A DNA stretch of 41,148 nt from Cellulosilyticum sp. (GTDB lineage Bacteria; Bacillota; Clostridia; Lachnospirales; Cellulosilyticaceae), in assembly GCA_015058045.1 (NCBI GenBank), contig SVDC01000033.1, forward strand, positions 1 to 41,148, in the 5' to 3' direction. The notes beneath the pieces were generated by a model that ran no database searches, had not been told where the DNA came from, and was given only the letters and a program-made list of their open reading frames with translations. Within the stretch, counting starts at the first letter, position 1, and every line of letters begins with the position of its first letter. The translations under genes were made by a program, and so were the position numbers. Below are positions 24,662-31,670 of this stretch, piece by piece.

Positions 24662-24745
24662 TAATGAGAATAGATCAGGTTGTTATACTTATGTGTAATA
24701 ACCGGGCCGATAGATTGGCAACAGGAATTAAGCCTGTGGGACTAT
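24662..24745 (+). promoter_or_regulatory. NiCo (czcD-type) cobalt/nickel riboswitch aptamer
   Basis: The conserved blocks of the NiCo class are present in order: CAGG (24676-24679), a hairpin (GTTGTTA/TAATAAC-like), CCGGGCC (24702-24708), GGCAACAGG (24717-24725) and CCTGTGGGAC (24733-24742). The GGCAACAG...CTGTGGGAC pair and CCGGGC are the junction segments that hold metal in the known structure. It lies between a promoter and a terminator and before a cation-diffusion exporter, the standard context. Exact ends are approximate. Metal binding is expected to prevent the terminator and turn the exporter on. Confidence 0.85.
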
Positions 24746-24778
24746 AATAAACACTATAGTTTCACAGGTTTTTTTGCG
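24732..24778 (+). terminator. Terminator of the NiCo riboswitch
   Basis: CCTGTG and ACTATA (24733-24746) pair with TATAGT and CACAGG (24755-24768), followed by seven T. The left arm is the last conserved aptamer segment, so aptamer and terminator exclude each other. Confidence 0.85.
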
Positions 24779-24837
24779 TATTATGAGATATTTTTAGTTA
24801 GTGATATTTCATCATTTTAAAGGGGAAAGTAAGAGCC

Positions 24838-25725
24838 ATGGAAAATAGTAAGTTTAAGACGGTAAGACGGGTGTTGTGGCTTATTTTATTTGCAAACTTT
24901 GGGGTAGCAGTAGCTAAAGTCATTTTTGGAATAATCATAAAAAGTGCCAGTATGACAGCTGATGGCTTTCATTCAATAACAGATGGATCTTCAAATATTG
25001 TAGGGCTCATTGGAATTAGTATGGCATCTAAGCCTATTGATCAAGACCATAACTATGGTCATAAGAAATTTGAAACGATTACAGGATTATTTATAGTAGC
25101 TATGCTAGTTTTTTTAGGAATTAAGATTATAGCAGGAGGAATGAGTCGTTTGATTCATCCATTAACGCCACAGATTAGTATATCAAGCTTGGTAGTAATG
25201 GTTATTAAACTAGCCATCAATTTATTTATCACAACTTATGAGCGTAAAAAAGGTGAAGAGTGTAATAGTACTATTCTAATTTCAGATGCCATGCATACCA
25301 AAAGTGATATCTATGTAACGATTGGCGTGCTTATCACATTGGTAGCCATGAAACTTGGTGCACCAGTATGGGTAGATTCACTTGCCTCCATGATAGTAGC
25401 AGGATTTATTTTGAAAGCTGCCTATGAAATATTTGATATGGCATGTGGCATATTAGTAGATAGGGCAGTAGTTGATAATAAAGAAATAGAGAAAATTGCA
25501 GTTAAGCACGAACTTGTAAAAGGTGTACACAAAATCAGAAATCGTGGAACAATGGATGATTTACACATCGATATGCACATCCTAGCTTCCTGTCAATTAA
25601 CATTAGAACAGACACATAAGCTTTCGCACGATATTGAAAAAATGCTTCAAGAAGAGCTTAATCCTAATGCACAGGTTATTACGCATATTGAACCTTATGA
25701 GACAGAATTAGGCAAAGAGGATTAG
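24838..25725 (+). CDS. Cation diffusion facilitator exporter, probably Co2+/Ni2+
   Basis: The 295-residue CDF protein has six membrane helices to about residue 210 and a cytoplasmic C-terminal domain (about 210-290). Transport-site residues are D42, H45 and D49 in ADGFHSITD (helix 2) and D150, H153 and D157 in DAMHTKSD (helix 5). YGHKKFE follows helix 2 as in the family. CDF proteins exchange divalent metal for protons across the membrane. The NiCo riboswitch in its leader points to cobalt and nickel as substrates. The ribosome site (AAAGGGG) is rather far from the ATG. Ended by the terminator at 25788. Confidence 0.92.
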   Translation: MENSKFKTVRRVLWLILFANFGVAVAKVIFGIIIKSASMTADGFHSITDGSSNIVGLIGISMASKPIDQDHNYGHKKFETITGLFIVAMLVFLGIKIIAGGMSRLIHPLTPQISISSLVVMVIKLAINLFITTYERKKGEECNSTILISDAMHTKSDIYVTIGVLITLVAMKLGAPVWVDSLASMIVAGFILKAAYEIFDMACGILVDRAVVDNKEIEKIAVKHELVKGVHKIRNRGTMDDLHIDMHILASCQLTLEQTHKLSHDIEKMLQEELNPNAQVITHIEPYETELGKED

Positions 25726-25787
25726 AAGGTATGTTGGAATGAGCAATAACGCGTATTTTAGGTCATTTAACACAAGACATTAAGAAT

Positions 25788-25828
25788 AAGGCCCTATCCG
25801 ATAAAAAAATCGGGTAGGGTTATTTTAT
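25788..25828. terminator. Terminator between the CDF exporter and the DUF2798 gene
   Basis: An 11-bp stem with one G-T pair (25792-25802 with 25809-25819) and a 6-A loop is followed by TTATTTTATTTT on the plus strand. It abuts the stop of the convergent gene. Confidence 0.75.
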
Positions 25829-26289
25829 TTTATGCAGGGGAAGAGTTTACCAAAAGAAAATCTTACTAGTGGAGAAACCACTAATAAATTAAGTGGTAAG
25901 GCCATTATGAAGTTTCTTACAATGAATAAAGGATATAATTTTAAAGCGCTGGTATTAAAACCAATGGTGACAATGGCACCAAACATAGACATGCATAGAA
26001 CCATTCCAATCACCATACAGATTGAAATAGCAAGTATGATTTTGATAGGCTTAGTTTGCGAATCAGGTTTGATCATTTTAAGTGCAAGTGGCTTAGCAAG
26101 TTTGCCGACAATAAAAATATCTAATAAAAGTGCGACTATAAAGCCTAACCAAAATTCATTCAAGAGATTCTTGAAAAATTGGTTATGAAACCCTTCATTT
26201 AAAAGCATATTATAAATAGTCATACCTAAAACCATTCCAAAACACATCATAAAGGTAAAAATATATTTTTGTAATTTCGTTTGCCCCAT
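25825..26289 (-). CDS. DUF2798 family membrane protein
   Basis: The 154-residue protein has four helices in two similar halves (about 8-27, 43-62, 80-105, 118-140). The motifs FTFMMCFGMVLGMTIYN and VGKLAKPLALKMI mark DUF2798. The family function is unknown; such genes are often next to MarR or TetR regulators. The ATG at 26289 is used: AAGGA lies 8 nt before it, while an ATG three codons upstream touches the ribosome site. It has a full-consensus promoter overlapping a 17-bp palindrome, and the divergent MarR gene probably represses it. Confidence 0.85.
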   Translation of the reverse strand: MGQTKLQKYIFTFMMCFGMVLGMTIYNMLLNEGFHNQFFKNLLNEFWLGFIVALLLDIFIVGKLAKPLALKMIKPDSQTKPIKIILAISICMVIGMVLCMSMFGAIVTIGFNTSALKLYPLFIVRNFIMALPLNLLVVSPLVRFSFGKLFPCIK

Positions 26290-26323
26290 ATGTATCATCC
26301 TTTCCTTGAATTAATTGTACTGA

Positions 26324-26353
26324 ATTATAGCAATACATATTATAGCAATACCT
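26324..26353. repeat. Tandem 15-bp duplication carrying two -10 boxes
   Basis: ATTATAGCAATACAT (26324-26338) is followed directly by ATTATAGCAATACCT (26339-26353). On the minus strand each copy supplies a TATAAT. Only the copy at 26339 is 17 nt from the TTGACA. Confidence 0.7.
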
Positions 26354-26367
26354 ATCCAATGTGTCAA
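26339..26367 (-). promoter_or_regulatory. Full-consensus sigma-A promoter of the DUF2798 gene
   Basis: On the minus strand: TTGACA (26367-26362), 17 nt, TATAAT (26344-26339). This is a textbook strong promoter, so tight repression is expected. Confidence 0.8.
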
Positions 26368-26378
26368 CTAAGTTGACA
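26362..26378. promoter_or_regulatory. 17-bp perfect palindrome, likely MarR operator
   Basis: TGTCAACT, a central A, then AGTTGACA. It covers the -35 of the DUF2798 promoter. CCTAT (26351-26355) and ATAGG (26385-26389) extend the symmetry. Confidence 0.7.
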
Positions 26379-26453
26379 TTGTGAATAGGTTTAAGTAGGA
26401 AATAGAAAAAGTATATGATAAGATAGATGAAAATGTAAGACAAGGTGGTTGGA

Positions 26454-26879
26454 ATGGAACAAAAATTAGAAGGTTTAAATATAATTGATTTAATTAGTGA
26501 AAAACATATTGTTTTAAGACGTGAGGCAGAGGATAGATGGGCAGAGAATGAGAAAGAGGAGATTACACATACAGAAGGGTTTTTACTAGCTAAAATTAGA
26601 ATGGAAAAGGTTTCACTTGCACGAGTAGCTAAACAAGCTAATATTTCAAGACAGGCGATGTTTAAGTGTGCAAAAAAATTAGAAGAAAAGGGGTATTTAG
26701 AATTCATTTCAGAAGAAGGAAGTGGAAAATATGCGGTACTTACTAAAAAAGGAGAAGAATATTGTCGCAGAAGTCAAGCGCTAAAAATGCAGATAGAGGA
26801 AGAGATTGTAGAGGTTCTAGGTGAGGAAAAGGTGATGTTGTTGAAGGATTTATTAAAGAAAGAATGGCTTGTAAAATAA
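26454..26879 (+). CDS. MarR-like winged-helix regulator
   Basis: The 141-residue protein has helix-turn-helix VSLARVAKQANISRQAMFKCAKKLEEKGYLEF (about 55-85) and wing GSGKYAVLTKKGEEY, flanked by helical dimer segments. The ATG at 26454 follows AAGGTGG at 26442-26448. Divergent to DUF2798 with a perfect palindrome between them, it probably represses that gene and itself. The ligand is unknown. Confidence 0.85.
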   Translation: MEQKLEGLNIIDLISEKHIVLRREAEDRWAENEKEEITHTEGFLLAKIRMEKVSLARVAKQANISRQAMFKCAKKLEEKGYLEFISEEGSGKYAVLTKKGEEYCRRSQALKMQIEEEIVEVLGEEKVMLLKDLLKKEWLVK

Positions 26880-26886
26880 AAATATA

Positions 26887-26957
26887 AAAAAACTCACTTA
26901 GCTAGATGAGGTGAACCCTACCATAAGTAACGCAGGTAATTGTAAATAGGACAAATG
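26887..26957 (+). repeat. Dispersed intergenic motif, copy 3
   Basis: The core at 26898-26931 (CTACCATAAGTAAC at its end) is followed after about 14 nt by AAATAGGACAAATG (26944-26957). It is the most compact of the three copies. It starts 8 nt after the MarR gene. No terminator follows before the AraC-type gene, unlike copies 1 and 2. Confidence 0.6.
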
Positions 26958-27019
26958 AAAGCACAACAAGTCGAGTTTTGCTGAATAGATGTAGGTATAC
27001 TTGAATGGAGGTAGAGGGC

Positions 27020-27937
27020 TTGGAAACTATACAATATTTAAATCATGCAATTGATTATATAGAAGAAAATATAGACAAACCTTTAGAGGTGGATGAAATT
27101 GCAAAGGTAGCATTATTGTCTCGTTATCATTTCCAACGTATTTTTCATGTACTAACAGGATTTACTTTAGCTGAATATATTAGAAATCGCAAGCTTACAC
27201 TAGCAGCAGAAGAATTAATTTTGAGAAAAGAATCAGTTACAGAGATTGCATTTAAATATGGTTATGAAAGTGTAGATGCTTTTACAAAAGCTTTTCGTAG
27301 GTTACATGGAGTAACACCATCAGCAGTAAGAAAAGGTACAGCAACAATTAAGTTATTTCCAAGGTTATCACTTCAATTAGATATTAGGGGAAGGGACGAA
27401 ATGAATTATCATATCGTTGAAAAAGATGAGTGGGACATGATTGGAATAGAAATGCAAACAACATCTAAAAATACGGTAGAACAAGAGATTACTGCATTTT
27501 GTGATAGAGTTTGGATAGATGGATCTCATCATAAGTTGAACGAGTTTTTAGGATATCCTATTATGCACATGCTTGATGGTGTTCACTTTGATTTTAAAGA
27601 AGATGGAAGTAGAAAATATATGTTAGGGTGGGAGACACCTAAAAAGGAGATTCCTAAAATATATAAGGTATTGCATATTCCTGCATGTTGTTGGATTGTT
27701 TTTGAACATAGAGCGGATATGCGTAATAAAGGGGCTATTAATGAACTATGGAAACGCATCTATACGGATTGGATTTCTTCAACTTGTTTTGAACAAATAG
27801 AGGGGCCTTGTATAGAAAGATATTTTTGGGAAGATGACGCTTACTATAAGTATCGCTGTGAAGTATGGATACCAGTGAAGAAAAAAGTAGAGGAGGACAT
27901 TCATGAATATAATAGTATGTCAAGCACAAGAAGATAA
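27020..27937 (+). CDS. AraC-family regulator with GyrI-like effector domain
   Basis: The 305-residue protein has the double helix-turn-helix of AraC/XylS at the N-terminus (about 1-100): PLEVDEIAKVALLSRYHFQRIFH and SVTEIAFKYGYESVDAFTKAFRR. A GyrI-like/BmrR-type effector domain (about 125-285) follows, including DGVHFDFKEDGSRKYMLGWE and CCWIVFEHRADM. This layout is typical of regulators that sense small hydrophobic compounds. The TTG at 27020 is preferred to ATG 27005, because GGAGG (27007-27011) lies inside the longer reading at ideal distance from the TTG. It overlaps the acetyltransferase gene by 35 nt. Confidence 0.88.
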   Translation: METIQYLNHAIDYIEENIDKPLEVDEIAKVALLSRYHFQRIFHVLTGFTLAEYIRNRKLTLAAEELILRKESVTEIAFKYGYESVDAFTKAFRRLHGVTPSAVRKGTATIKLFPRLSLQLDIRGRDEMNYHIVEKDEWDMIGIEMQTTSKNTVEQEITAFCDRVWIDGSHHKLNEFLGYPIMHMLDGVHFDFKEDGSRKYMLGWETPKKEIPKIYKVLHIPACCWIVFEHRADMRNKGAINELWKRIYTDWISSTCFEQIEGPCIERYFWEDDAYYKYRCEVWIPVKKKVEEDIHEYNSMSSTRR

Positions 27938-28733
27938 GTATGGGAATACTAAGGAGAATATATTTATTGCATATGATGATAGACACAACTACTTGGGTAA
28001 TAGCTATGTTTATCCAACAATCAATTATCACCAGACCAATGAAACACCATATCTTCTTTTCATAGGAATTCAAGTAGGAGAACAAATAGAGCAATCCTTG
28101 GCTGATGAAGTTAAGCAGAGGTTATTTGATGCTGTATTACAAAGAGCAAAGGTGTTACGTGAAGAAAGAAATGAGTTAAAGTGTAGAATTTATGCTGGGT
28201 TTCAGTATGACGAAAAGAAGCTGGCTTTTTATTTGAAAAATGGGTTTGAAGAAGACTATAGCATATTTATGGAAACGACTATTTTAGAAAGTACATATGC
28301 TTCACTGCCTAAGGATATACAAGTAGAAGAATATAGTGTAGCAAATAAAGAGAATCTTGCAAGCTTTAAAGCGCAATATGATGAAATATTTGTATCACCT
28401 TTAGACGGTGAAGGATTTGCAGCAGCTCAAAAAGATGATAAAAGTTTCAAGAATTTTTATTTTTACTTAGATGGACAATTAGTGGGTGAATGTAGTGTAC
28501 GAGAAGAAAATGAGTGTGGGTGGATTGAGATACTTTATGTATTACAACAAAAAAGAGGATTAGGAATTTCTAAGAAAATGATGAACTACATACATCAGTA
28601 TTTTCTAGAAAAAGGTATTCATAAAGTTAAACTTGAAGTTTGGGGAATCAATAAACGTGCAGTAAGTTTATATGAATCCTTCGGATATAAAGAAGTAGGT
28701 AGAGGGGATATGTTCCCTGGAATAACGATTTAA
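27903..28733 (+). CDS. GNAT-family acetyltransferase, apparently tandem
   Basis: The 276-residue protein has a clear C-terminal GNAT domain at about 165-270: GQLVGECSV, WIEILYVLQQKRGLGISKKMM (the acetyl-CoA loop, here QQKRGLG) and NKRAVSLYESFGYKEVGR. The first half ends LAFYLKNGFEEDYSIFMET, which looks like the closing strands of another GNAT domain that lacks a good acetyl-CoA loop. It overlaps the AraC-type gene and is probably co-expressed with it. The substrate is unknown; resistance-type acetylation is one possibility. Confidence 0.85.
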   Translation: MNIIVCQAQEDKYGNTKENIFIAYDDRHNYLGNSYVYPTINYHQTNETPYLLFIGIQVGEQIEQSLADEVKQRLFDAVLQRAKVLREERNELKCRIYAGFQYDEKKLAFYLKNGFEEDYSIFMETTILESTYASLPKDIQVEEYSVANKENLASFKAQYDEIFVSPLDGEGFAAAQKDDKSFKNFYFYLDGQLVGECSVREENECGWIEILYVLQQKRGLGISKKMMNYIHQYFLEKGIHKVKLEVWGINKRAVSLYESFGYKEVGRGDMFPGITI

Positions 28734-28763
28734 AATGTTAGTTGATCTTAATCAGGATAAATG

Positions 28764-28812
28764 AAAAAGCTGATCAAACTAGAGTAATTTACTCCGATTT
28801 TATCAGCTTTTT
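28764..28812 (+). terminator. Terminator of the AraC/GNAT operon
   Basis: AAAAAGCTGAT (28764-28774) pairs with ATCAGCTTTTT (28802-28812). A small inner palindrome GAGTAA/TTACTC sits in the loop. Confidence 0.8.
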
Positions 28813-28922
28813 ATAGTATCTTTATAGAAATTTAGATTGATATATGCTATAAAAGCTGGAATGATATATTATGATAATAATAAAGATGAAATAACATGAA
28901 AATGATTATAAAGGGAGTGAGG

Positions 28923-29684
28923 TTGATAGATAAAACTTATAAAACAAGCGAAGTAGCTAAATGGATAGGAATACATCCAAACACTGTACGTATGTATGAG
29001 GATTTGGAGTTAATATCAAAACCTATTAGAAAAGACAATGGGTATCGTGTATTTACAGATTTGCATATAGATCAGCTTAAGTTAGCACGTAAAGCTTTTG
29101 AAGTTGAAGTTCTGCAAAATGGATTAAGAAAAAAGGCGATAGCTATTGTTAAGATGTCAGCTAAACAAGATTTTGATGAAGCTATTGTATTAACTAAGCA
29201 GTATATTAAATCTATTAAAAAAGAGATTGATCATGCTAATGAGGCTGTAGATATCGCTAGTCAAATCATTAATAGATTAAGTCATGAAAAAGACTTTAAT
29301 TTAAAGCGTAAAGAAGTTTCAGAATTGCTTGGGATATCTATGGATACGCTTCGTAACTGGGAGATGAATGGATTAGTAAACATTAAGAGAAAACAAAATG
29401 GATATAGGAGTTACACTTATGAAGATATTCAACGCTTAAAGGTTATTCGTGTTCTTAAATGTGGTAATTATTCTCTTTCTGCTATACTTAGAATGCTTAA
29501 TAAATTGTCAGAGCATAATGAAGCGGATATGAATGAGGTGTTAAATTCACCTGATGAAAATGAAGATATTATTTCAGTATGTGATAAGCTTATCATTTCT
29601 TTAAATTTAGCTATCCAAAATGCTGAAGAAATACTAGCAATGTTATATGAAATGAAAAGAAAATATTCAAACCCTCCACTTTAA
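28923..29684 (+). CDS. Regulator with two MerR-type DNA-binding domains
   Basis: The 253-residue protein has one MerR domain at about 5-75 (YKTSEVAKWIGIHPNTVRMYEDLEL, then DNGYRVFTDLHIDQLKLAR). A helical stretch follows, and a second MerR domain lies at about 127-195 (KRKEVSELLGISMDTLRNWEMNGL, then QNGYRSYTYEDIQRLKVIRVL) with a C-terminal helix. Normal MerR proteins have one such domain plus a dimer helix. TTG 28923 is chosen over ATG 28896 because AGGGAG (28912-28917) precedes it. It stands before an ABC-2 exporter, which is its probable target. The hairpin between them could attenuate read-through. Confidence 0.85.
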   Translation: MIDKTYKTSEVAKWIGIHPNTVRMYEDLELISKPIRKDNGYRVFTDLHIDQLKLARKAFEVEVLQNGLRKKAIAIVKMSAKQDFDEAIVLTKQYIKSIKKEIDHANEAVDIASQIINRLSHEKDFNLKRKEVSELLGISMDTLRNWEMNGLVNIKRKQNGYRSYTYEDIQRLKVIRVLKCGNYSLSAILRMLNKLSEHNEADMNEVLNSPDENEDIISVCDKLIISLNLAIQNAEEILAMLYEMKRKYSNPPL

Positions 29685-29716
29685 CACCAGACTTTTGTTT
29701 GGTGTTATTATTTTTA
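29683..29716 (+). terminator. Hairpin between double-MerR gene and ABC exporter genes
   Basis: AACACCAGA (29683-29691) pairs with TTTGGTGTT (29698-29706), with one A-G/T imperfection, followed by ATTATTTTT. It overlaps the regulator stop codon. A terminator or attenuator; only about 25 nt separate it from the next start. Confidence 0.65.
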
Positions 29717-29741
29717 CGACAAATAAGAGGAGGAGATCAAA

Positions 29742-30461
29742 ATGGATTATGCAATTAAGGTAGAAAAACTATCAAAAAGTTATCAAAGTTGTGTAGCAGT
29801 AGATAACTTAAGCTTTGAAGTCAAAAAAGGAACTGTATTTGGGTTACTTGGAGCTAATGGCGCAGGGAAGAGTACAAGTATTGAATGTATACTTGGAACT
29901 AAAAAGATAGATAGGGGGGAAGTTTCAATACTAGGATTAAATCCAATATCTAATCGTAAAGCGTTATTTGAAAGAGTTGGAGTTCAGTTTCAAGAAGCTA
30001 ATTATCAAGAAAATATACGCGTTGAAGAACTTTGTGAAGTGACAGCATCACTTTATAAAAATCCAGCTCATTATAAGGCGCTATTACAAAGGTTCGGGAT
30101 TGAAGAAAAAAGTAAAACTTTAGTAAAGGAGCTTTCAGGAGGACAAAAGCAAAGACTATTTATTGTACTAGCACTTATTCCTAATCCGGAAGTAGTCTTT
30201 TTAGATGAGCTTACAACTGGACTTGATGCAAGAGCAAGAAGAGATGTATGGCAAATATTAAAAGACTTAAAGGAAAAAGGCTTAACAATTGTGTTAACTT
30301 CACATTTTATGGATGAGGTAGAAGTATTATGTGATAGGATTTGTATCCTTAAAGAAGGAAAGGTAGTATTTCATGGAACAGTTAAAGAGGCTATTGAAGC
30401 AAGCCCTTATGAAAAATTAGAAGATGCCTATCTTTGGTACACTGATAAGGAGGTAATGTAA
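29742..30461 (+). CDS. ABC-2 type exporter ATPase
   Basis: The 239-residue ATPase has Walker A GANGAGKSTSIE (about 35-46), Q-loop VQFQEANYQENI, signature ELSGGQKQRLFIVLAL, Walker B VVFLDELTTGLD and switch LTSHFMDE. It is of the CcmA/drug-exporter group. GAGGAGG site before the ATG. The permease starts 1 nt after its stop. Confidence 0.93.
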   Translation: MDYAIKVEKLSKSYQSCVAVDNLSFEVKKGTVFGLLGANGAGKSTSIECILGTKKIDRGEVSILGLNPISNRKALFERVGVQFQEANYQENIRVEELCEVTASLYKNPAHYKALLQRFGIEEKSKTLVKELSGGQKQRLFIVLALIPNPEVVFLDELTTGLDARARRDVWQILKDLKEKGLTIVLTSHFMDEVEVLCDRICILKEGKVVFHGTVKEAIEASPYEKLEDAYLWYTDKEVM

Positions 30462-30462
30462 T

Positions 30463-31206
30463 ATGAAGTCATTTATTACAATGTTAAAAACAGAGCTTAA
30501 GTTATCATTAAGGGGAATGGATATGTTCATATTTGCTCTATGTATGCCTATAGTTGTACTTGTAGCAATAGGAATTATTTATGGAAATAAGGCTGCTTTT
30601 GAAGGTGCCAATTATACATTTTTAGAGCAATCATTTGGAGCAATAACATCTATTTCAATTTGTGCTGGAGGCGTTATGGGCTTACCTTTAGTCGTTTCAG
30701 ATTATAGAAGTAAGCATATTTTAAAGAGATTTAAAGTAACACCTGTTGATCCAATCATTATATTATTAGTACAAGTTACGATATATGCTCTATACGCTTT
30801 AGTATCTATGATTTCCTTATTCTTAGTAGGTAAACTTTTCTTTAAGTTTAATATGCAAGGAAATATTTTAAACTTCGTTTTAGGATGGCTACTTGTTATG
30901 ATTTCAATGTTTAGTATTGGAATTATGGTTGGTGGTATATCAAAAGACTCAAAAATTGCAGGCGTTATAGCAAGCATTTTATATTTTCCTATGTTGATAT
31001 TTTCAGGGGCAACAATACCATATGAGGTTATACCAAATCTAATGAAAAACATAGTAGATGTATTTCCACTTACACAAGGAATAAAAATACTAAAAGCAGC
31101 AGTTTTAGGGCAAGCTGTTGAGAATATTATAATACCAATATTGATGATGCTCATAATAGCTACTATTTGCTCAATAGTTGCAGTTAAGTGCTTTAAATGG
31201 GAATAA
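30463..31206 (+). CDS. ABC-2 type exporter permease
   Basis: The 247-residue membrane protein has six predicted helices. The ABC-2 family pattern ends GATIPYEVIPNLMKNIVDVFPLTQGI. Together with the preceding ATPase it forms a homodimeric-type exporter (ATPase2-permease2). The double-MerR regulator suggests drug or peptide efflux; the substrate is not readable. There is no clear terminator after it; the next unit starts with its own promoter at 31255. Confidence 0.9.
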   Translation: MKSFITMLKTELKLSLRGMDMFIFALCMPIVVLVAIGIIYGNKAAFEGANYTFLEQSFGAITSISICAGGVMGLPLVVSDYRSKHILKRFKVTPVDPIIILLVQVTIYALYALVSMISLFLVGKLFFKFNMQGNILNFVLGWLLVMISMFSIGIMVGGISKDSKIAGVIASILYFPMLIFSGATIPYEVIPNLMKNIVDVFPLTQGIKILKAAVLGQAVENIIIPILMMLIIATICSIVAVKCFKWE

Positions 31207-31254
31207 AAAAGGGGAGAGAAGTTAGGGTGTGGTATGATAAAAAATATTAATAAG

Positions 31255-31283
31255 TTGCACTATAGTGATAAATAATGTAATAT
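31255..31283 (+). promoter_or_regulatory. Promoter of the cobalamin operon
   Basis: TTGCAC (31255-31260), 17 nt, TAATAT (31278-31283). The expected transcript start is near 31290, about 60 nt before the aptamer. Confidence 0.5.
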
Positions 31284-31299
31284 TTTAGAGTGATTTAAT

Positions 31300-31332
31300 T
31301 TTACTAATTATAAGAATATAATAATTAGTAAA
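31300..31332. promoter_or_regulatory. Perfect hairpin or operator before the riboswitch
   Basis: TTTACTAATTAT (31300-31311) and ATAATTAGTAAA (31321-31332) are perfect 12-bp inverted repeats with a 9-nt loop. No T run follows, so it is not a terminator. It could stabilise the 5' end of the leader RNA or bind a protein. Confidence 0.5.
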
Positions 31333-31347
31333 TGCCTTAAATAAATA

Positions 31348-31530
31348 TTGAGGATGCATGGTTTTCTAGATAGAAAAAAATATCTAGAAATTAAAAGGGA
31401 AGATGGGTGAAAACCCCACGCAGCTACCTCTACTGTAATTGATGACGACAAAACATTAAGCCATTGCCTAAGGGTGAGAAGGCGTTTTGAAGGATGATTC
31501 ATAAGCCAGGAGACCTGCCTTGTATCTATA
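31348..31530 (+). promoter_or_regulatory. Cobalamin (B12) riboswitch aptamer
   Basis: The class signature elements appear in order: AAAAGGGAA (31394-31402), GGGTGAAAACCCC (31406-31418), GCAGC (31421-31425), CTACTGTAA (31430-31438), GCCATTGCC (31461-31469), GAAGG, and the B12 box GCCAGGAGACCTGCC (31505-31519). A peripheral stem TTCTAGATA/TATCTAGAA lies at about 31363-31391. With the terminator downstream, cobalamin binding should stop transcription, so the five genes are made when B12 is scarce. The exact 5' end is approximate. Confidence 0.95.
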
Positions 31531-31591
31531 ATTCATGTTCTTGGGATTAGGAGAGTATGATATTTACAAATAGAGTTTATTTGTAGTGTCT

Positions 31592-31628
31592 AAAATCTTC
31601 TTTAATACTAAAGAAGATTTTTTTATTG
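31592..31628 (+). terminator. Expression-platform terminator of the cobalamin riboswitch
   Basis: A perfect 13-bp stem (31592-31604 with 31609-31621) with a 4-nt loop leads into a T run. A second hairpin, ACAAATA/TATTTGT at 31566-31584, lies between aptamer and terminator. The terminator ends about 40 nt before the first gene. Confidence 0.9.
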
Positions 31629-31670
31629 CTAATATTTCTTATCCTAAAAGAATGAGAGGAGAAAAGGGTG

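Noticed and set aside
26210..26707. 165-codon open frame on the minus strand across the MarR gene and promoter region
   Set aside because: It runs through the MarR coding region, the palindrome and the promoter, has no ribosome site and gives no recognisable protein.
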